NCBI GenBank assembly: GCA_016929495.1
Contig: JAFGIS010000615.1
Location: forward strand, 1-52,188
Length of the DNA stretch: 52,188 nt
From: Polyangiaceae bacterium
GTDB taxonomy: Bacteria > Myxococcota_A > Polyangia > Polyangiales > Polyangiaceae
Reading direction: 5' to 3'
Below are positions 16,961 to 25,256 of the stretch, piece by piece (position 1 is the first letter of the stretch; each line of letters starts with the position of its first letter). The notes under the pieces were generated by a model. That model searched no databases. It was not told the origin of the DNA and worked only from the letters and a program-made list of their open reading frames with translations. Both the position numbers and the translations under genes were made by a program.

Positions 16961-16988
16961 GGCCGGGTCGGTTCCCACCGACCCGGCC
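16961..16988 (+). terminator. Strong GC hairpin followed by a short T-rich stretch
   Basis: GGCCGGGTCGG (16961-16971) pairs perfectly with CCGACCCGGCC (16978-16988) around TTCCCA, followed by GCTTCTTTC. A C-rich CTCCCCTCCCCTCC leader precedes it, echoing the small RNA at 16492. It could be the 3' end of a second small transcript, but I see no promoter with correct spacing upstream. Confidence 0.5.
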
Positions 16989-17084
16989 GCTTCTTTCGGT
17001 AGGCTGACGCGGCGCGTGACCGACACGCCGCCCGCGGCGCCAATGAAGACGAAGAGGTGCCGCGTCCGGGAGACAGGGCACGAG

Positions 17085-17110
17085 TGCATCGTTTCAATTG
17101 ACACGATGCA
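17085..17110. repeat. Palindromic repeat, CGTTTCAATTGA type
   Basis: The sequence reads TGCATCGTTTCAATTGACAC and continues to GATGCA, a 26 nt palindrome with a single mismatched pair. It shares the core of the palindromes at 20179, 23700 and 35977. It directly follows a GGGAGACAGGGCACGAG fragment of the other repeat family (about 17068-17084) and a GAAGAGGTGCCGCG segment that also accompanies the palindrome at 20179. Confidence 0.65.
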
Positions 17111-17331
17111 TTGGCACTGGCCACACGTCGGTCAGTGTGTGTGCTGGTCGTACCGCTGACGCACGAACCCACGTCTGCGGGCGACTGCGATGTCATACCA
17201 GGTAATGGTCGGCCACCGGTGCCCGGCGAGCATCCTGAACCGCGCGCGGACGCGCCCCTCAGCCCTCCGCGGCTGTTTCGTCCAGGATCGGCCCACGCTG
17301 CCCGGGCCTCGACCAGATCTCGGAATGGATC

Positions 17332-17679
17332 TTGCCACGGAGCGGTTGCGTGAACAGCGGAGCACTGAAGAGATTGACCGAGGCGGTGCTGGCCGACACG
17401 GCCCAAACGAGCAGCGAGGATGAGCACTCGTCGGTGCGCGGGCGCGCAATCGGCGTCGACGCCGACGGCAGGATCGCGACGGGCTCGGCGAGCGACGCAC
17501 GCGAACTCATTCCAGTTGTCGACGAGCACGAGGCAACGGTGGAGCGTACGGTACGGTTGGCTCTTATCGAGCACCAACACCTGGACCGCGACGATCCGCG
17601 GGCGCCGCTGTTGCGCTTGGCCATCGTACGTCGCGACGAGGGCCTACTCCTGCAGTTGCTCTCGAGTCTGCGGACCTGA
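17332..17679 (+). CDS. Possible small hypothetical protein between repeats
   Basis: A 115-codon frame starts at TTG. It has Asp/Glu/Leu/Val/Ala-rich composition and G/C third positions (VDADGRIATGSASDARELIPVVDEHEATVERTV is representative in pieces). The opposite frames here are Ser/Arg-rich, which is typical of shadow frames, so this is the best coding candidate in the 1.7 kb region. No ribosome binding site, signal peptide or recognisable domain is visible. It could be the C-terminal remnant of a lost gene. Confidence 0.25.
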   Translation: MPRSGCVNSGALKRLTEAVLADTAQTSSEDEHSSVRGRAIGVDADGRIATGSASDARELIPVVDEHEATVERTVRLALIEHQHLDRDDPRAPLLRLAIVRRDEGLLLQLLSSLRT

Positions 17680-17722
17680 GTTCGGACACCGGAGCCCTGA
17701 ACGGCAGACTGACCTCCTCGCT

Positions 17723-17873
17723 TGGTGCCCTGTCTCCGGGATGCGCCGTAGGACTCGACGGCCTCGAACTGGGTGAAGCCGTCGAGTTCTGCGGCGAATG
17801 CCCCCCGTCCGAGCCAACGTGAGCGTTGCTTCTCGTGTGCGCTGTCTTGGAGACAGGGCACCAGGCTCGCACC
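17723..17873 (-). repeat. Miniature inverted-repeat element, copy B (complete)
   Basis: This is the best-preserved copy, 151 bp, with perfect 15 bp terminal inverted repeats TGGTGCCCTGTCTCC. On the minus strand it reads terminal repeat, a GACAGCGCACACGAGAAGC segment, GGGGGGCATTCGCCGCAG, the hairpin core ACTCGACGGC...GCCGTCGA, then CGGCGCATCCCGGAGACAGGG. It is inverted relative to copy A, about 950 bp away. Together they flank the small frame at 17332-17679. No clear target-site duplication is visible by eye. Confidence 0.8.
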
Positions 17874-18021
17874 GCGGCCGGTTGTGCGACCCCAGCCAAC
17901 GCAGCAGGCGCATGTGTTCCGGGTACCTCGGCTCGCCTCTCCGGTGCGGAGGGCGCCGGCGGTGTCGGCCTGACCACAGATCCTGCTTAGTCTGCGGCCC
18001 CCGTGACCGTAATCATCAAGT

Positions 18022-19359
18022 ATGCCCGTACGCACACGCTTGGTTTGCAGCATGGTCGCAGCCTTGCTCTCTGGCAACGCGCTGATGATGCTGTCCGCTG
18101 ACACGAGCGCGGCTCCACGCGGAAGCTCGGTCCTCGAGGCCGAGACCGAACACATCCACCGCGACCTCGGCGACGGCGTGACGCTGCTCTTGGCGCCGGG
18201 CACACGGGTAGTGCGGCAAGGATGGCTTCGCGTGACCCTGGCGAACGGACAGACGAAACGCGCGCACTACCTCGCGCTCCTGAACGGCAGACTCGACGTC
18301 GAAGTACGCAAGCAGGGGGACGGCCCGGTGCCGGTCGTTGTCGCAGCGCCACGCAAGGTGGTGGGACTGGTCAGATCTGGGCAGGCGATCATCACCGCCG
18401 ACAAGTCAGCCATTGCTCTCGCGGCGCTGCAGGGCGATGCCATGGCGGCCTCGGACAACAACTGGCGTCAGCTAGCTCCTGGCTTCGTGCGCGCGTTCAC
18501 AGCTCAGGACCCGGCGGGACACCCACGACCGCTGGTCGCTACGCCCGAGCCGAACGTCCAGACTCGCCTGCTCGTCGCTCTTCCGGGACGAACCGTCGCG
18601 GCTCGCGCCACCTGGGCGGCGGTCGAGGACGCAGTCTCCTACGATGTCGCGATCAAGCGACTAGACGGCGAAGAGCGCAAAGTCTTCCGGCAGCTCAGCA
18701 CCAGCCAACCCGAGGTTTCTCTCGACAACCTGCCGCCGGGCAACTTCACGCTGAGCGTGCGTGCCGTGGACGGCGTGGGTATCAGCAGCAAGGCGTCGGC
18801 TCCCCTCTCTCTTCGGGTTCTCGGGGTCGAGCTGCCCGAACGAGCCCGCGTCGCCGGAGATGCCATCATGCTTCGGCGCCACCAACGCGTGCAGTTCACA
18901 CACGCTGAGGGCCTCGAGCTCACCTACGATCGAGCTACGCTCTTCGTGCCTGTGCCGGATAGCGCCGGACTGAATCGTGGTCGAGAGGTCGTCGTTCGAC
19001 TTCGCGAGCGCGGCCGAACCGACGAGGCTCGCCTTACCCTGGTTCCGATGGTGCTGACGACGGACGTGGAGCTCGGCCCCCCGCTCGCAGAGTGGCCCGG
19101 CGACACGGTTACCCTGCGCATACGCGTCCGCAATGAGTCAGGCGGCGCCGAAGACCAGGAAGTGTCCATCCGTCCGGAGGTGACCGTCAACGGCAAGGGC
19201 GTGTCACCCCGATGGAGCCAACGCGGAGACCTGTGGCTGGGCACGGTCCCTCCGCCGAGCACGCCGGGGCCGTGGGTCGTCCGAGTCAAGGTCTTCGACG
19301 GCTTCGGCGAGTTGACGGGGCGAGCCTCGCTTGAGGTGGCGCGCCGCTCGAAGAAGTAA
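18022..19359 (+). CDS. Secreted FecR-like domain protein with an Ig/FN3-type region
   Basis: This is a 445-residue protein with an N-terminal signal peptide (positively charged start, hydrophobic core LVCSMVAALLSGNALMML, Ala cleavage region near 30). Residues about 45-165 resemble a FecR-like domain (DLGDGVTLLLAPGTRV, LLNGRLDVEV, VRSGQAIITADKS). Residues about 190-275 look like an FN3 domain (ATWAAVEDAVSYDVAIKRL ... LPPGNFTLSVRAVD). The C-terminal 150 residues are beta-rich. In myxobacteria, FecR-like secreted proteins of this build are usually envelope proteins without a sigma factor partner, and none is nearby. Function is unknown. No clear ribosome binding site precedes the ATG. It starts about 150 bp after repeat copy B. 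Confidence 0.75.
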   Translation: MPVRTRLVCSMVAALLSGNALMMLSADTSAAPRGSSVLEAETEHIHRDLGDGVTLLLAPGTRVVRQGWLRVTLANGQTKRAHYLALLNGRLDVEVRKQGDGPVPVVVAAPRKVVGLVRSGQAIITADKSAIALAALQGDAMAASDNNWRQLAPGFVRAFTAQDPAGHPRPLVATPEPNVQTRLLVALPGRTVAARATWAAVEDAVSYDVAIKRLDGEERKVFRQLSTSQPEVSLDNLPPGNFTLSVRAVDGVGISSKASAPLSLRVLGVELPERARVAGDAIMLRRHQRVQFTHAEGLELTYDRATLFVPVPDSAGLNRGREVVVRLRERGRTDEARLTLVPMVLTTDVELGPPLAEWPGDTVTLRIRVRNESGGAEDQEVSIRPEVTVNGKGVSPRWSQRGDLWLGTVPPPSTPGPWVVRVKVFDGFGELTGRASLEVARRSKK

Positions 19360-19388
19360 TCCACCGGCGTGCGTCGCGCGTCGAGCTG

Positions 19389-20066
19389 GTGTATGGGATC
19401 CGCGTGACTCTGGTGCGCTGCTGCCGTGCGGTCATCTTCGATCTGGATGGTGTCCTTCTGGATACCGAGCCATTGTACACACAAGCTACCCAGCAGGTGC
19501 TCTCGACGTACGGCAAGCAGTACACCTGGGAGCTCAAGGTACAGATGATGGGGCGGGATTCCCGAAGCACGGCCGAGTTGCTCGTCGCGGCACTGGGGCT
19601 CCCGCTCTCCGCCGAGCAGTACATCGCCAGGCGTAGACCGCTCCTCGAGCAGGCATGCCGACAGGCGCCAGCCCTCCCGGGCGCCGAGAAGCTCGTGCGC
19701 AGCCTGTGGGGGCGCGGGATACCGATGGCGCTGGCCACGAGCGGAGAGGCCTCCCTGACTCGCGCGAAGGCCGAACGCCACGCTTGGTTCGAGCTCTTTT
19801 CCGCGGTCCTCTGCGGAGACGACCCGCGCCTCTGCCATCCAAAGCCTGCTCCCGACATCTTCCTGCTGGCCGCACAGGAGTTGGGCGTCCCTCTCGAGCA
19901 TTGTGTCGTATTCGAGGACTCGCTCGCGGGCGTCCAGGCGGCACAAGCTGCAAACATGCAGGTGATCGCAGTCGCAGCCCCGCAGATGGACCGGTCGCGC
20001 TACGCTGACGGTATCCCAATCGTCTCCAGTCTGAACGACGTGCGCCTCGCCATGCTCGGACTGTGA
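19389..20066 (+). CDS. HAD-superfamily phosphatase/phosphomutase, subfamily IA
   Basis: Motif I is FDLDGVLLDTE (nucleophile and acid Asp). Motif II is LATSGE. Motif III/IV shows KPAPDIFLLAAQELG with VFEDSLAGVQAA. A helical cap lies between motifs I and II, placing it with beta-phosphoglucomutase and pseudouridine-5'-phosphatase-like HAD enzymes. The substrate is not readable. GTG 19389 is the longest start; GTG 19404 is an alternative that brings motif I closer to the N-terminus. It lies 29 bp after the FecR-like gene, so the two may share a transcript. Confidence 0.85.
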   Translation: MYGIRVTLVRCCRAVIFDLDGVLLDTEPLYTQATQQVLSTYGKQYTWELKVQMMGRDSRSTAELLVAALGLPLSAEQYIARRRPLLEQACRQAPALPGAEKLVRSLWGRGIPMALATSGEASLTRAKAERHAWFELFSAVLCGDDPRLCHPKPAPDIFLLAAQELGVPLEHCVVFEDSLAGVQAAQAANMQVIAVAAPQMDRSRYADGIPIVSSLNDVRLAMLGL

Positions 20067-20178
20067 CGGCGTTTCGCTTCACGGAACGCTGCGGAGAAGC
20101 GAGAGGGAGCACCGCTCGTGGCCTGGCATCCCGATGGTGACCATGGATTGGACCGGCGCTGTCGTTCTCGCTCTAGTG

Positions 20179-20322
20179 CATCGTTTCAATTGAAACGATG
20201 ACCAACAATGAAGAGGTGCCGCGGGTCAGACGAGTGGCTTCGGGGCCGGAAGCGACGCCCTCACCCAGCTACCCAGCTGGGGGCGTCGCTTCCGGCCCCT
20301 CAACTCAATCGAAACGCGGCAC
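20179..20322 (+). repeat. Palindrome-plus-hairpin repeat element, copy 1
   Basis: The left end is a perfect palindrome (20179-20200) containing ATCGTTTCAATTGAAACGAT. Next come GAAGAGGTGCCGCGGGTCAGA and a 19 bp perfect stem GGGGCCGGAAGCGACGCCC (20242-20260) with its complement (20281-20299). The right end is TCAATCGAAACGCGGCAC (20305-20322). Total length is 144 bp. The copy at 23580-23721 (142 bp, opposite orientation) has the same order of parts, but the hairpin sequence itself differs. It separates the HAD gene from the convergent activator at 20338 and may also act as a bidirectional terminator. Confidence 0.75.
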
Positions 20323-20337
20323 TAGCGTGCCCCGCCC

Positions 20338-21690
20338 TCAGCCCCCCCGAAATTCGCTTGCTCTCAGGCCGTAGGCGGCCATCTTGCGCCACAGGGTTGT
20401 GCGGCTGACGCCGAGGTCCCGAGCCGTGGCACCCAACTCCCCGCGACGCGCGCGCAGGGCCGCGCGAATGGCTTCTGCTTCGGCCTGCTTGAGCCGCTTG
20501 GTATCCTGGCGCTCGGAGCCGCCACGAGTCTTGCGCGGCTGCAGCTCTTCCGGCAGGTGGTTCACGTCGATGAGCCGGTTGTGGCACAGCACGAAGGCAT
20601 ACTCGATCACGTTCTCCAGCTCCCGCACATTGCCAGTGAAGTCGTGGCGCATGAGAGTCTCCAGCACCGCAGGGGTGACTCCGCCGATTTGCCGACCGCG
20701 CTTGGCATTGAAGCGTTCGATGAAATGGTCCACCAGATAGGGGATGTCCTCCCGGCGCTCGCTCAGAGGCGGAATGGTCAACCTCACCACGGCCAGCCGG
20801 AAGTACAGGTCATCGCGGAACCTCCCCTGGCTGACTAGGTCCGCTAGCCGCTTGTTCGTAGCCGCCACGACGCGAACGTCCGCTTTCAGCGTCTTGACGC
20901 TGCCGAGCGGCTCGTACTCCCGCTCCTGGAGCACCCGGAGCAGCTTCACCTGAGTCGCTGGTGGCAGGTCGCTCACCTCGTCCAGGAAAAGCGTTCCTCC
21001 TCGGGCGCGGTCGAGCCGGCCCGGCTTGTCACGTTTGGCGTCGGTGAATGCCCCCTGCGCGTATCCGAAGAGCTCCGACTCGAACAGGTTCGACGGTAGA
21101 GCGCCGCAATTGACGGGCACGAACGGTCCATCACGGCGGCGGCTGAGGTTGTGGACCGCACGTGCCACGAGCTCCTTGCCCGATCCGCTCGATCCCTCGA
21201 TGAGCACTGTGGTGTCGCTTTCGGCGACATCCGGAAGGATGGAAAAGATCCTTCGGAACGCCTTGCTCTTGGCGACGATGTCTTCGAACTTGTACTGAAG
21301 CGTGATCTCTCGGCGAAGCTGCTCGATCGCGGACAGGTCGCGGAATGTCGCCACGCCACCGAGCACCGTCCCGTCGGAGTCGCGCAGCACGGCCGTGCTC
21401 AGGCTGATCGGCACCGGGCGCGCCCGGTGGTCCAGGATGCGGGCCGGGACATCGATGCACTCCCGCCCGCTCCGCAGGGTCTTCAGCAGAGCGCAGCCCT
21501 CCTCACAGATGTCGGCATGAAGCACGCTGGAGCACGGCCGCCCCAGGGCCTTGCCCGCTGGGATGCCGGTGATTCGTTCGGCAGACCGGTTGAACGACGT
21601 GATGCAGCGCCTGTTGTCCACCGTGAATACGCCGTCGGCCACGGAATCGAGGATGATCTCGAACAGCTTTCCGTCTTCCTGGAGCCCCAT
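20338..21690 (-). CDS. PAS-domain sigma-54-dependent transcriptional activator
   Basis: The start is ATG 21690 (450 residues) with GGAGAA upstream; a GTG at 21774 would add 28 unrelated residues. The N-terminal PAS domain (FEIILDSVADGVFTVD ... ITGIPAGKAL) carries ADICEEGCALLKT, a Cys-containing loop seen in PAS sensors, possibly redox-related. The AAA+ domain has Walker A GSSGSGKE, a GAFTDA form of the GAFTGA loop that contacts RpoN, Walker [10 protein letters not shown], and R-finger region FRDDLYFRL. The C-terminal Fis-type helix-turn-helix is ATARDLGVSRTTLWRKM. It is cytosolic and activates sigma-54 promoters; its targets are unknown. An inverted repeat at 21799-21828 lies upstream and could be its own binding site. 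Confidence 0.9.
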   Translation of the reverse strand: MGLQEDGKLFEIILDSVADGVFTVDNRRCITSFNRSAERITGIPAGKALGRPCSSVLHADICEEGCALLKTLRSGRECIDVPARILDHRARPVPISLSTAVLRDSDGTVLGGVATFRDLSAIEQLRREITLQYKFEDIVAKSKAFRRIFSILPDVAESDTTVLIEGSSGSGKELVARAVHNLSRRRDGPFVPVNCGALPSNLFESELFGYAQGAFTDAKRDKPGRLDRARGGTLFLDEVSDLPPATQVKLLRVLQEREYEPLGSVKTLKADVRVVAATNKRLADLVSQGRFRDDLYFRLAVVRLTIPPLSERREDIPYLVDHFIERFNAKRGRQIGGVTPAVLETLMRHDFTGNVRELENVIEYAFVLCHNRLIDVNHLPEELQPRKTRGGSERQDTKRLKQAEAEAIRAALRARRGELGATARDLGVSRTTLWRKMAAYGLRASEFRGG

Positions 21691-21798
21691 CGAGCGTTCG
21701 TTCTCCGTAGCGGTCTTCCAGCGACGAGCGCATCCGAAATAGGCCGGTGAGCCACTCGTTTCAGTTTGTAACACCGACTATCTAGCACAGCGTGCGGA

Positions 21799-21828
21799 TG
21801 TTTCAACTGGGTCCTACCGAATGAAACA
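21799..21828. promoter_or_regulatory. Inverted repeat upstream of the PAS activator
   Basis: TGTTTCA (21799-21805) and TGAAACA (21822-21828) form perfect 7 bp arms 16 bp apart, about 110 bp upstream of ATG 21690. A related imperfect pair, TGTTACA/TGAAACG, lies at 21755-21773 on the minus strand. Spacing and position suit an operator for a dimeric regulator, perhaps the adjacent activator itself. The GTTTCA half-site also forms the core of the dispersed palindromic repeats. Confidence 0.35.
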
Positions 21829-21885
21829 CCAGCGATGTGCGACCAGCACATCGGATGCAGCTCGGCGATTCGACGCGACAGCCGG

Positions 21886-23520
21886 TCAGTCCTCCACGTC
21901 CGACCTCTTCCCCGCACCCGGCCGCGCCACCTCGTCACGAACAGCGGCATCCGTTCCTATCCCGAGCCACTCGAAGAACACCCGGAGCTTCGCCCTTTGC
22001 TCGGGAGGCACGTACTCGAAATCGCGTCCCCGATCGGTGATCTCCCAGAAGTCTTTGCTGGTCGCCGAGCTCAGCGCGTCGCGGACAACCCGTAGCCGTT
22101 CCTTCGGCTCCCCGCGCATGTCCTCGCAAATGAGGCGCGCTTTCTCCTCTTCGCCTCGCACGAGGTAGTACGCGGCGAGCTTGGCCTGTGCCTTGCGTAC
22201 ACCGAGCAACGCCTTCTCCTGCGCACGGCTGGCGAGCGGTCGGTCGAGTTGCAGGAAGGCATCGAGCAACTGACGCTCACTCGGCGCATCGAGCTCACGC
22301 GCGCACTGGCAGAGCGTCGACATGTCGTAGGCGATGGTCTCCGTAACGAAGGTGAGGCTCATGTCGAAGCTCACGCGGCCGTAGTAGTTCATGTAACCTG
22401 CGGCCCGCACGGCAGTCTCCTCTCGTCCGAGCCGAAGCATGGCCTCGACGAGCAGTCGATACTGGTTCAGGACGTTGTACGATGTGCGGACGTCACGGAG
22501 ATTGAGGCTGGCACGGAGGTAGGAGTTCATGAAACGGAAGACCAAGTCCATCAGCTCGACATCGTCGACCCGGGCTGCGGCCTCGCCGAGATAGCGCGTG
22601 TCGATAGCAATCAGGTAGTTGATGTCGCGCATCGAGGCCAGCGCCTCGTTGTAGATGCCGAGATACTGGCGCATCACCTTCCACTCGAGCCACGTTCGAC
22701 GTGCTTCCAGGTCTGCAAGACTCTCCGGATCCATGGCAACGAAGTCCGGATTCCTCCGCGACTGTGCACCGAGCCCGAACCAGCTCGGCTGCGCCATCGG
22801 CTTGTGCTTCAGATAGGCCAAAGCGAGATCTCGCAACGCATCGACCGCTTCGCCAGCGATGATCTTGTCTTTGCCCGAGATGCTGCTGTTGGCGATGTCA
22901 GCCAGCTCTTCCATGGCACCGAGTGCGCGGGCCTGCGCCAGAGCTGCCTGCTCGCCATTCTCGCTGAGCGCACCGGAATGCACGGTACGCTCGACATCGG
23001 TTCGGATCCGCGCAATGATATTGATCGGGTCCAGAAACCAGAAGACATATCGGAAATAGGGCGCCATGAGCACCAGGCCGCCGGTTGTAGCCACGAGCAT
23101 CCCGGTCAGCGCCGCGCGAGGAACGTAGCTGCCGTGTACCGAGACGCTGAGCCACACGCCGCAAACACACGCCACGATATAGTAGGACGTGACGAGCAGA
23201 TTCACCGGGTCGCGCAAGAACATGCGTGCAACGCCGGAGTAACGGGTGGCCGAGAGCTGCACGATGATGCTGACCACCGTGATGACGATCCCGAACACGG
23301 CGGCGAGGATGCCTGCCAGGGACCCGACCGCGTCGGTGATGCTGCCCGGATCGAACTGGAGGTACTGATCCAGAGGACCGTGGGCGGGACGTCCGGGGCG
23401 TCCGCCGGTCCAGAAGTAGTCGATCAGATAGAAGCCCCAGAACACGGCGAGCGCCGTGGCGCTCAGCAGGACAACGGGGGCGACCCACTGACGGCGAAGG
23501 CTGGGCGCGGCAATGGCCAT
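21886..23520 (-). CDS. DUF2254-like integral membrane protein
   Basis: It has 544 residues. The N-terminal 170 contain about four membrane segments (VAPVVLLSATALAVFWGFYL; SLAGILAAVFGIVITVVSII; LLVTSYYIVACVCGVWLSV; LTGMLVATTGGLVLMAPYF). SATRYSGVARMFLRDPVN and the DPINIIARI segment are characteristic of the DUF2254 group as I remember it. The remaining 370 residues are soluble and helical, probably cytoplasmic. Function of the family is unknown. ATG 23520 is preceded closely by GGGAG. A repeat element (23580-23721) separates it from the NtrC-like gene, so it is likely transcribed on its own. Confidence 0.7.
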   Translation of the reverse strand: MAIAAPSLRRQWVAPVVLLSATALAVFWGFYLIDYFWTGGRPGRPAHGPLDQYLQFDPGSITDAVGSLAGILAAVFGIVITVVSIIVQLSATRYSGVARMFLRDPVNLLVTSYYIVACVCGVWLSVSVHGSYVPRAALTGMLVATTGGLVLMAPYFRYVFWFLDPINIIARIRTDVERTVHSGALSENGEQAALAQARALGAMEELADIANSSISGKDKIIAGEAVDALRDLALAYLKHKPMAQPSWFGLGAQSRRNPDFVAMDPESLADLEARRTWLEWKVMRQYLGIYNEALASMRDINYLIAIDTRYLGEAAARVDDVELMDLVFRFMNSYLRASLNLRDVRTSYNVLNQYRLLVEAMLRLGREETAVRAAGYMNYYGRVSFDMSLTFVTETIAYDMSTLCQCARELDAPSERQLLDAFLQLDRPLASRAQEKALLGVRKAQAKLAAYYLVRGEEEKARLICEDMRGEPKERLRVVRDALSSATSKDFWEITDRGRDFEYVPPEQRAKLRVFFEWLGIGTDAAVRDEVARPGAGKRSDVED

Positions 23521-23579
23521 ACGCTCCCGCTACAGTATGGCGTCCTCACGTCGAGCGCCAGCCTTGTGACGGGGGACCC

Positions 23580-23721
23580 GTGCCGCGTTTCGATTGAAGC
23601 GACGGGGTTTTCGCAGCCACCGACGGGGCGACGGGGCGAGGGCGGCGAAAAACCCGCCGCTTCCCACCGATCTGACCCGCGGCACCCCTGGTTTCCTGGC
23701 ATCGTTTCAACCGAAACGATG
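23580..23721 (-). repeat. Palindrome-plus-hairpin repeat element, copy 2
   Basis: On the minus strand it begins with a near-perfect palindrome (23700-23721, ATCGTTTCGGTTGAAACGAT). GGGGTGCCGCGGGTCAGA follows, then a hairpin of GGGTTTTTCGCCGCC with GGCTGCGAAAACCCC, and TCAATCGAAACGCGGCAC at the end. The order and length (142 bp) match copy 1. It fills the gap between the NtrC-like gene and the DUF2254-like gene. Confidence 0.75.
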
Positions 23722-23729
23722 AAGTAGTC

Positions 23730-25256
23730 TCAGCTGCGCTCTTCGCTGCTCAGGGCCGGCACGCCGCTCTTCTGTGCGCTCCCGTATTCCTGAAGCTTGT
23801 ACTGTATCTTGCGCACGCTGATGCCGAGGACCTCAGCAGCTCGGCTGGTCGAACCTCTTTGGGCTTCGAGCGTGGTCAGGATCGCGTAGCGCTCGAGCTC
23901 CGCCATGGTCGATCCCGGGATGACGGGTTCCGCGCTGCGGACCGTGGGCTGAACCTCCGGGGACAGATGGGGCAAGTCGACCGCCGAACCATCGGCGAGA
24001 ACCACTGCCCGCTCCATGACATTTTCGAGCTCACGCACGTTGCCGGGCCAGCGGTAGGCAACCAGACGCGCCAGTGCGGCATCCGAGATGCGGTCGACGG
24101 GCTTGGCGTTCTCGCTGGCGAACCGACGCAGAAAATGCTGGGCAAGTGCTGGAATGTCGCTGCTGCGCTCGCGAAGTGCCGGCAGGGCGACATTGATGAC
24201 ATTGAGCCGATAGAACAGGTCCTTTCGAAACCTGCCCTCCGCAACCATTGCCTTGAGGTCGCGGTTCGTCGCCGCGATCACGCGTGTGTCGACGCTGATC
24301 GTCCGGTTGCCTCCCGCGCGCTCGAATTCGTGTTCCTGCAAAACGCGCAACAGCTTCACCTGGGTCGCCGCCGGAATCTCGCCGATCTCGTCGAGAAAGA
24401 GCGTGCCGCCGTTGGCCTGTTCGAACCGGCCTTCTCGAGCGCGTTGCACCCCCGCGGCTGCTTCGCGTTCGTCCCCGAACAACTCGCTTTCGAGAAAGCC
24501 CTCCGCCAGCGCGGCGCAGTGGAGTCTGACGAACGGGCCCGACGCCCGCTTCGAGCGATGGTGAATGGCCGCGGCGAGGAGCTCCTTTCCGGTACCGGAC
24601 TCGCCGGTGAGCAACACGGTCGCCCGACTGGGCGCAACCTGCGCGACGATCTTGAAGACCTGCTGCATCAGCGGCGACGAGCCGACGACGTTCTCGAACC
24701 GATAGCGCTCCGCGAGTTGGCTGCGCAGCGCCTGTGCCTCGCGGCGAAGGTGAAGCTGGTCGAGAGCGCGGTCCGCAACGAGCAGCAGCTCGTCCGTGTT
24801 GATCGGTTTGGTCAGGTAGTCGACGGCCCCGGCCCGCATCGCCCGAATGGCCGTGTCCACGGCGCCATACGCGGTCATCACGATCACGGGCATCGTCGGT
24901 TCGATTTCTCGCACCTTGCCCAGAAGCTCCACCCCATCCATGCCCGGCATCTTCAGGTCAGTGAGCACGAGGTCAGGCAGAGACTCCTGGAAGCGTGCCA
25001 ACCCTTTGAAGCCATCGGCTGCGGTCTCTACGCTGTAGCCTTCCTCGCGCAGGATCTCGGCCAGCGCGTTGCGCGCATTGGCTTCGTCGTCGACGACCAG
25101 GATGCGTCCTCTTGCTGTCACAGGGTCGCTGAAAGATGCCACGCCGCCCACAGCGTGTGCCGGTCGAAAGAAACACGCGAGAACGTCAGGATGGGCGGCT
25201 GACCAGACCAACGGAAGTGCCCGTCTGGACCGTCTCCAGGACAGGCCCCCGCTCAA
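23730..25256 (-). CDS. NtrC-family response regulator lacking the GAFTGA motif
   Basis: The frame gives 508 residues, but the first 45 do not look like domain sequence. GTG 25142 or GTG 25121, just before [10 protein letters not shown], are likelier starts. The receiver has phospho-acceptor D100 in [11 protein letters not shown] (numbering from 25256) and K150. The AAA+ domain has Walker A GESGTGKE (218-225), Walker [10 protein letters not shown], and [11 protein letters not shown]. The Fis-type helix-turn-helix is [19 protein letters not shown]. Where GAFTGA should be, the sequence reads [17 protein letters not shown], so the RpoN-contact loop is altered. It may therefore regulate without sigma-54. 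It follows the REC-PAS kinase gene by 71 bp and is its probable output. Confidence 0.88.
   Translation of the reverse strand: MSGGLSWRRSRRALPLVWSAAHPDVLACFFRPAHAVGGVASFSDPVTARGRILVVDDEANARNALAEILREEGYSVETAADGFKGLARFQESLPDLVLTDLKMPGMDGVELLGKVREIEPTMPVIVMTAYGAVDTAIRAMRAGAVDYLTKPINTDELLLVADRALDQLHLRREAQALRSQLAERYRFENVVGSSPLMQQVFKIVAQVAPSRATVLLTGESGTGKELLAAAIHHRSKRASGPFVRLHCAALAEGFLESELFGDEREAAAGVQRAREGRFEQANGGTLFLDEIGEIPAATQVKLLRVLQEHEFERAGGNRTISVDTRVIAATNRDLKAMVAEGRFRKDLFYRLNVINVALPALRERSSDIPALAQHFLRRFASENAKPVDRISDAALARLVAYRWPGNVRELENVMERAVVLADGSAVDLPHLSPEVQPTVRSAEPVIPGSTMAELERYAILTTLEAQRGSTSRAAEVLGISVRKIQYKLQEYGSAQKSGVPALSSEERS

Noticed and set aside
16636..17580. 314-codon minus-strand frame through copy A and the palindrome
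   Set aside because: It reads through the terminator-like hairpin and two repeats; composition is not protein-like.
16490..18021. CRISPR array from the clustered repeats
   Set aside because: The repeats are few, inverted relative to each other and not regularly spaced; no cas gene is in the window.
17259..18203. 314-codon minus-strand frame over the repeats
   Set aside because: Its sequence is Ser/Arg-rich and crosses element copy B; no domain or start signal supports it.
22249..23727. 492-codon plus-strand frame antisense to the DUF2254-like gene
   Set aside because: It mirrors a gene with membrane segments and family motifs on the opposite strand, and is rich in His/Arg/Gln.
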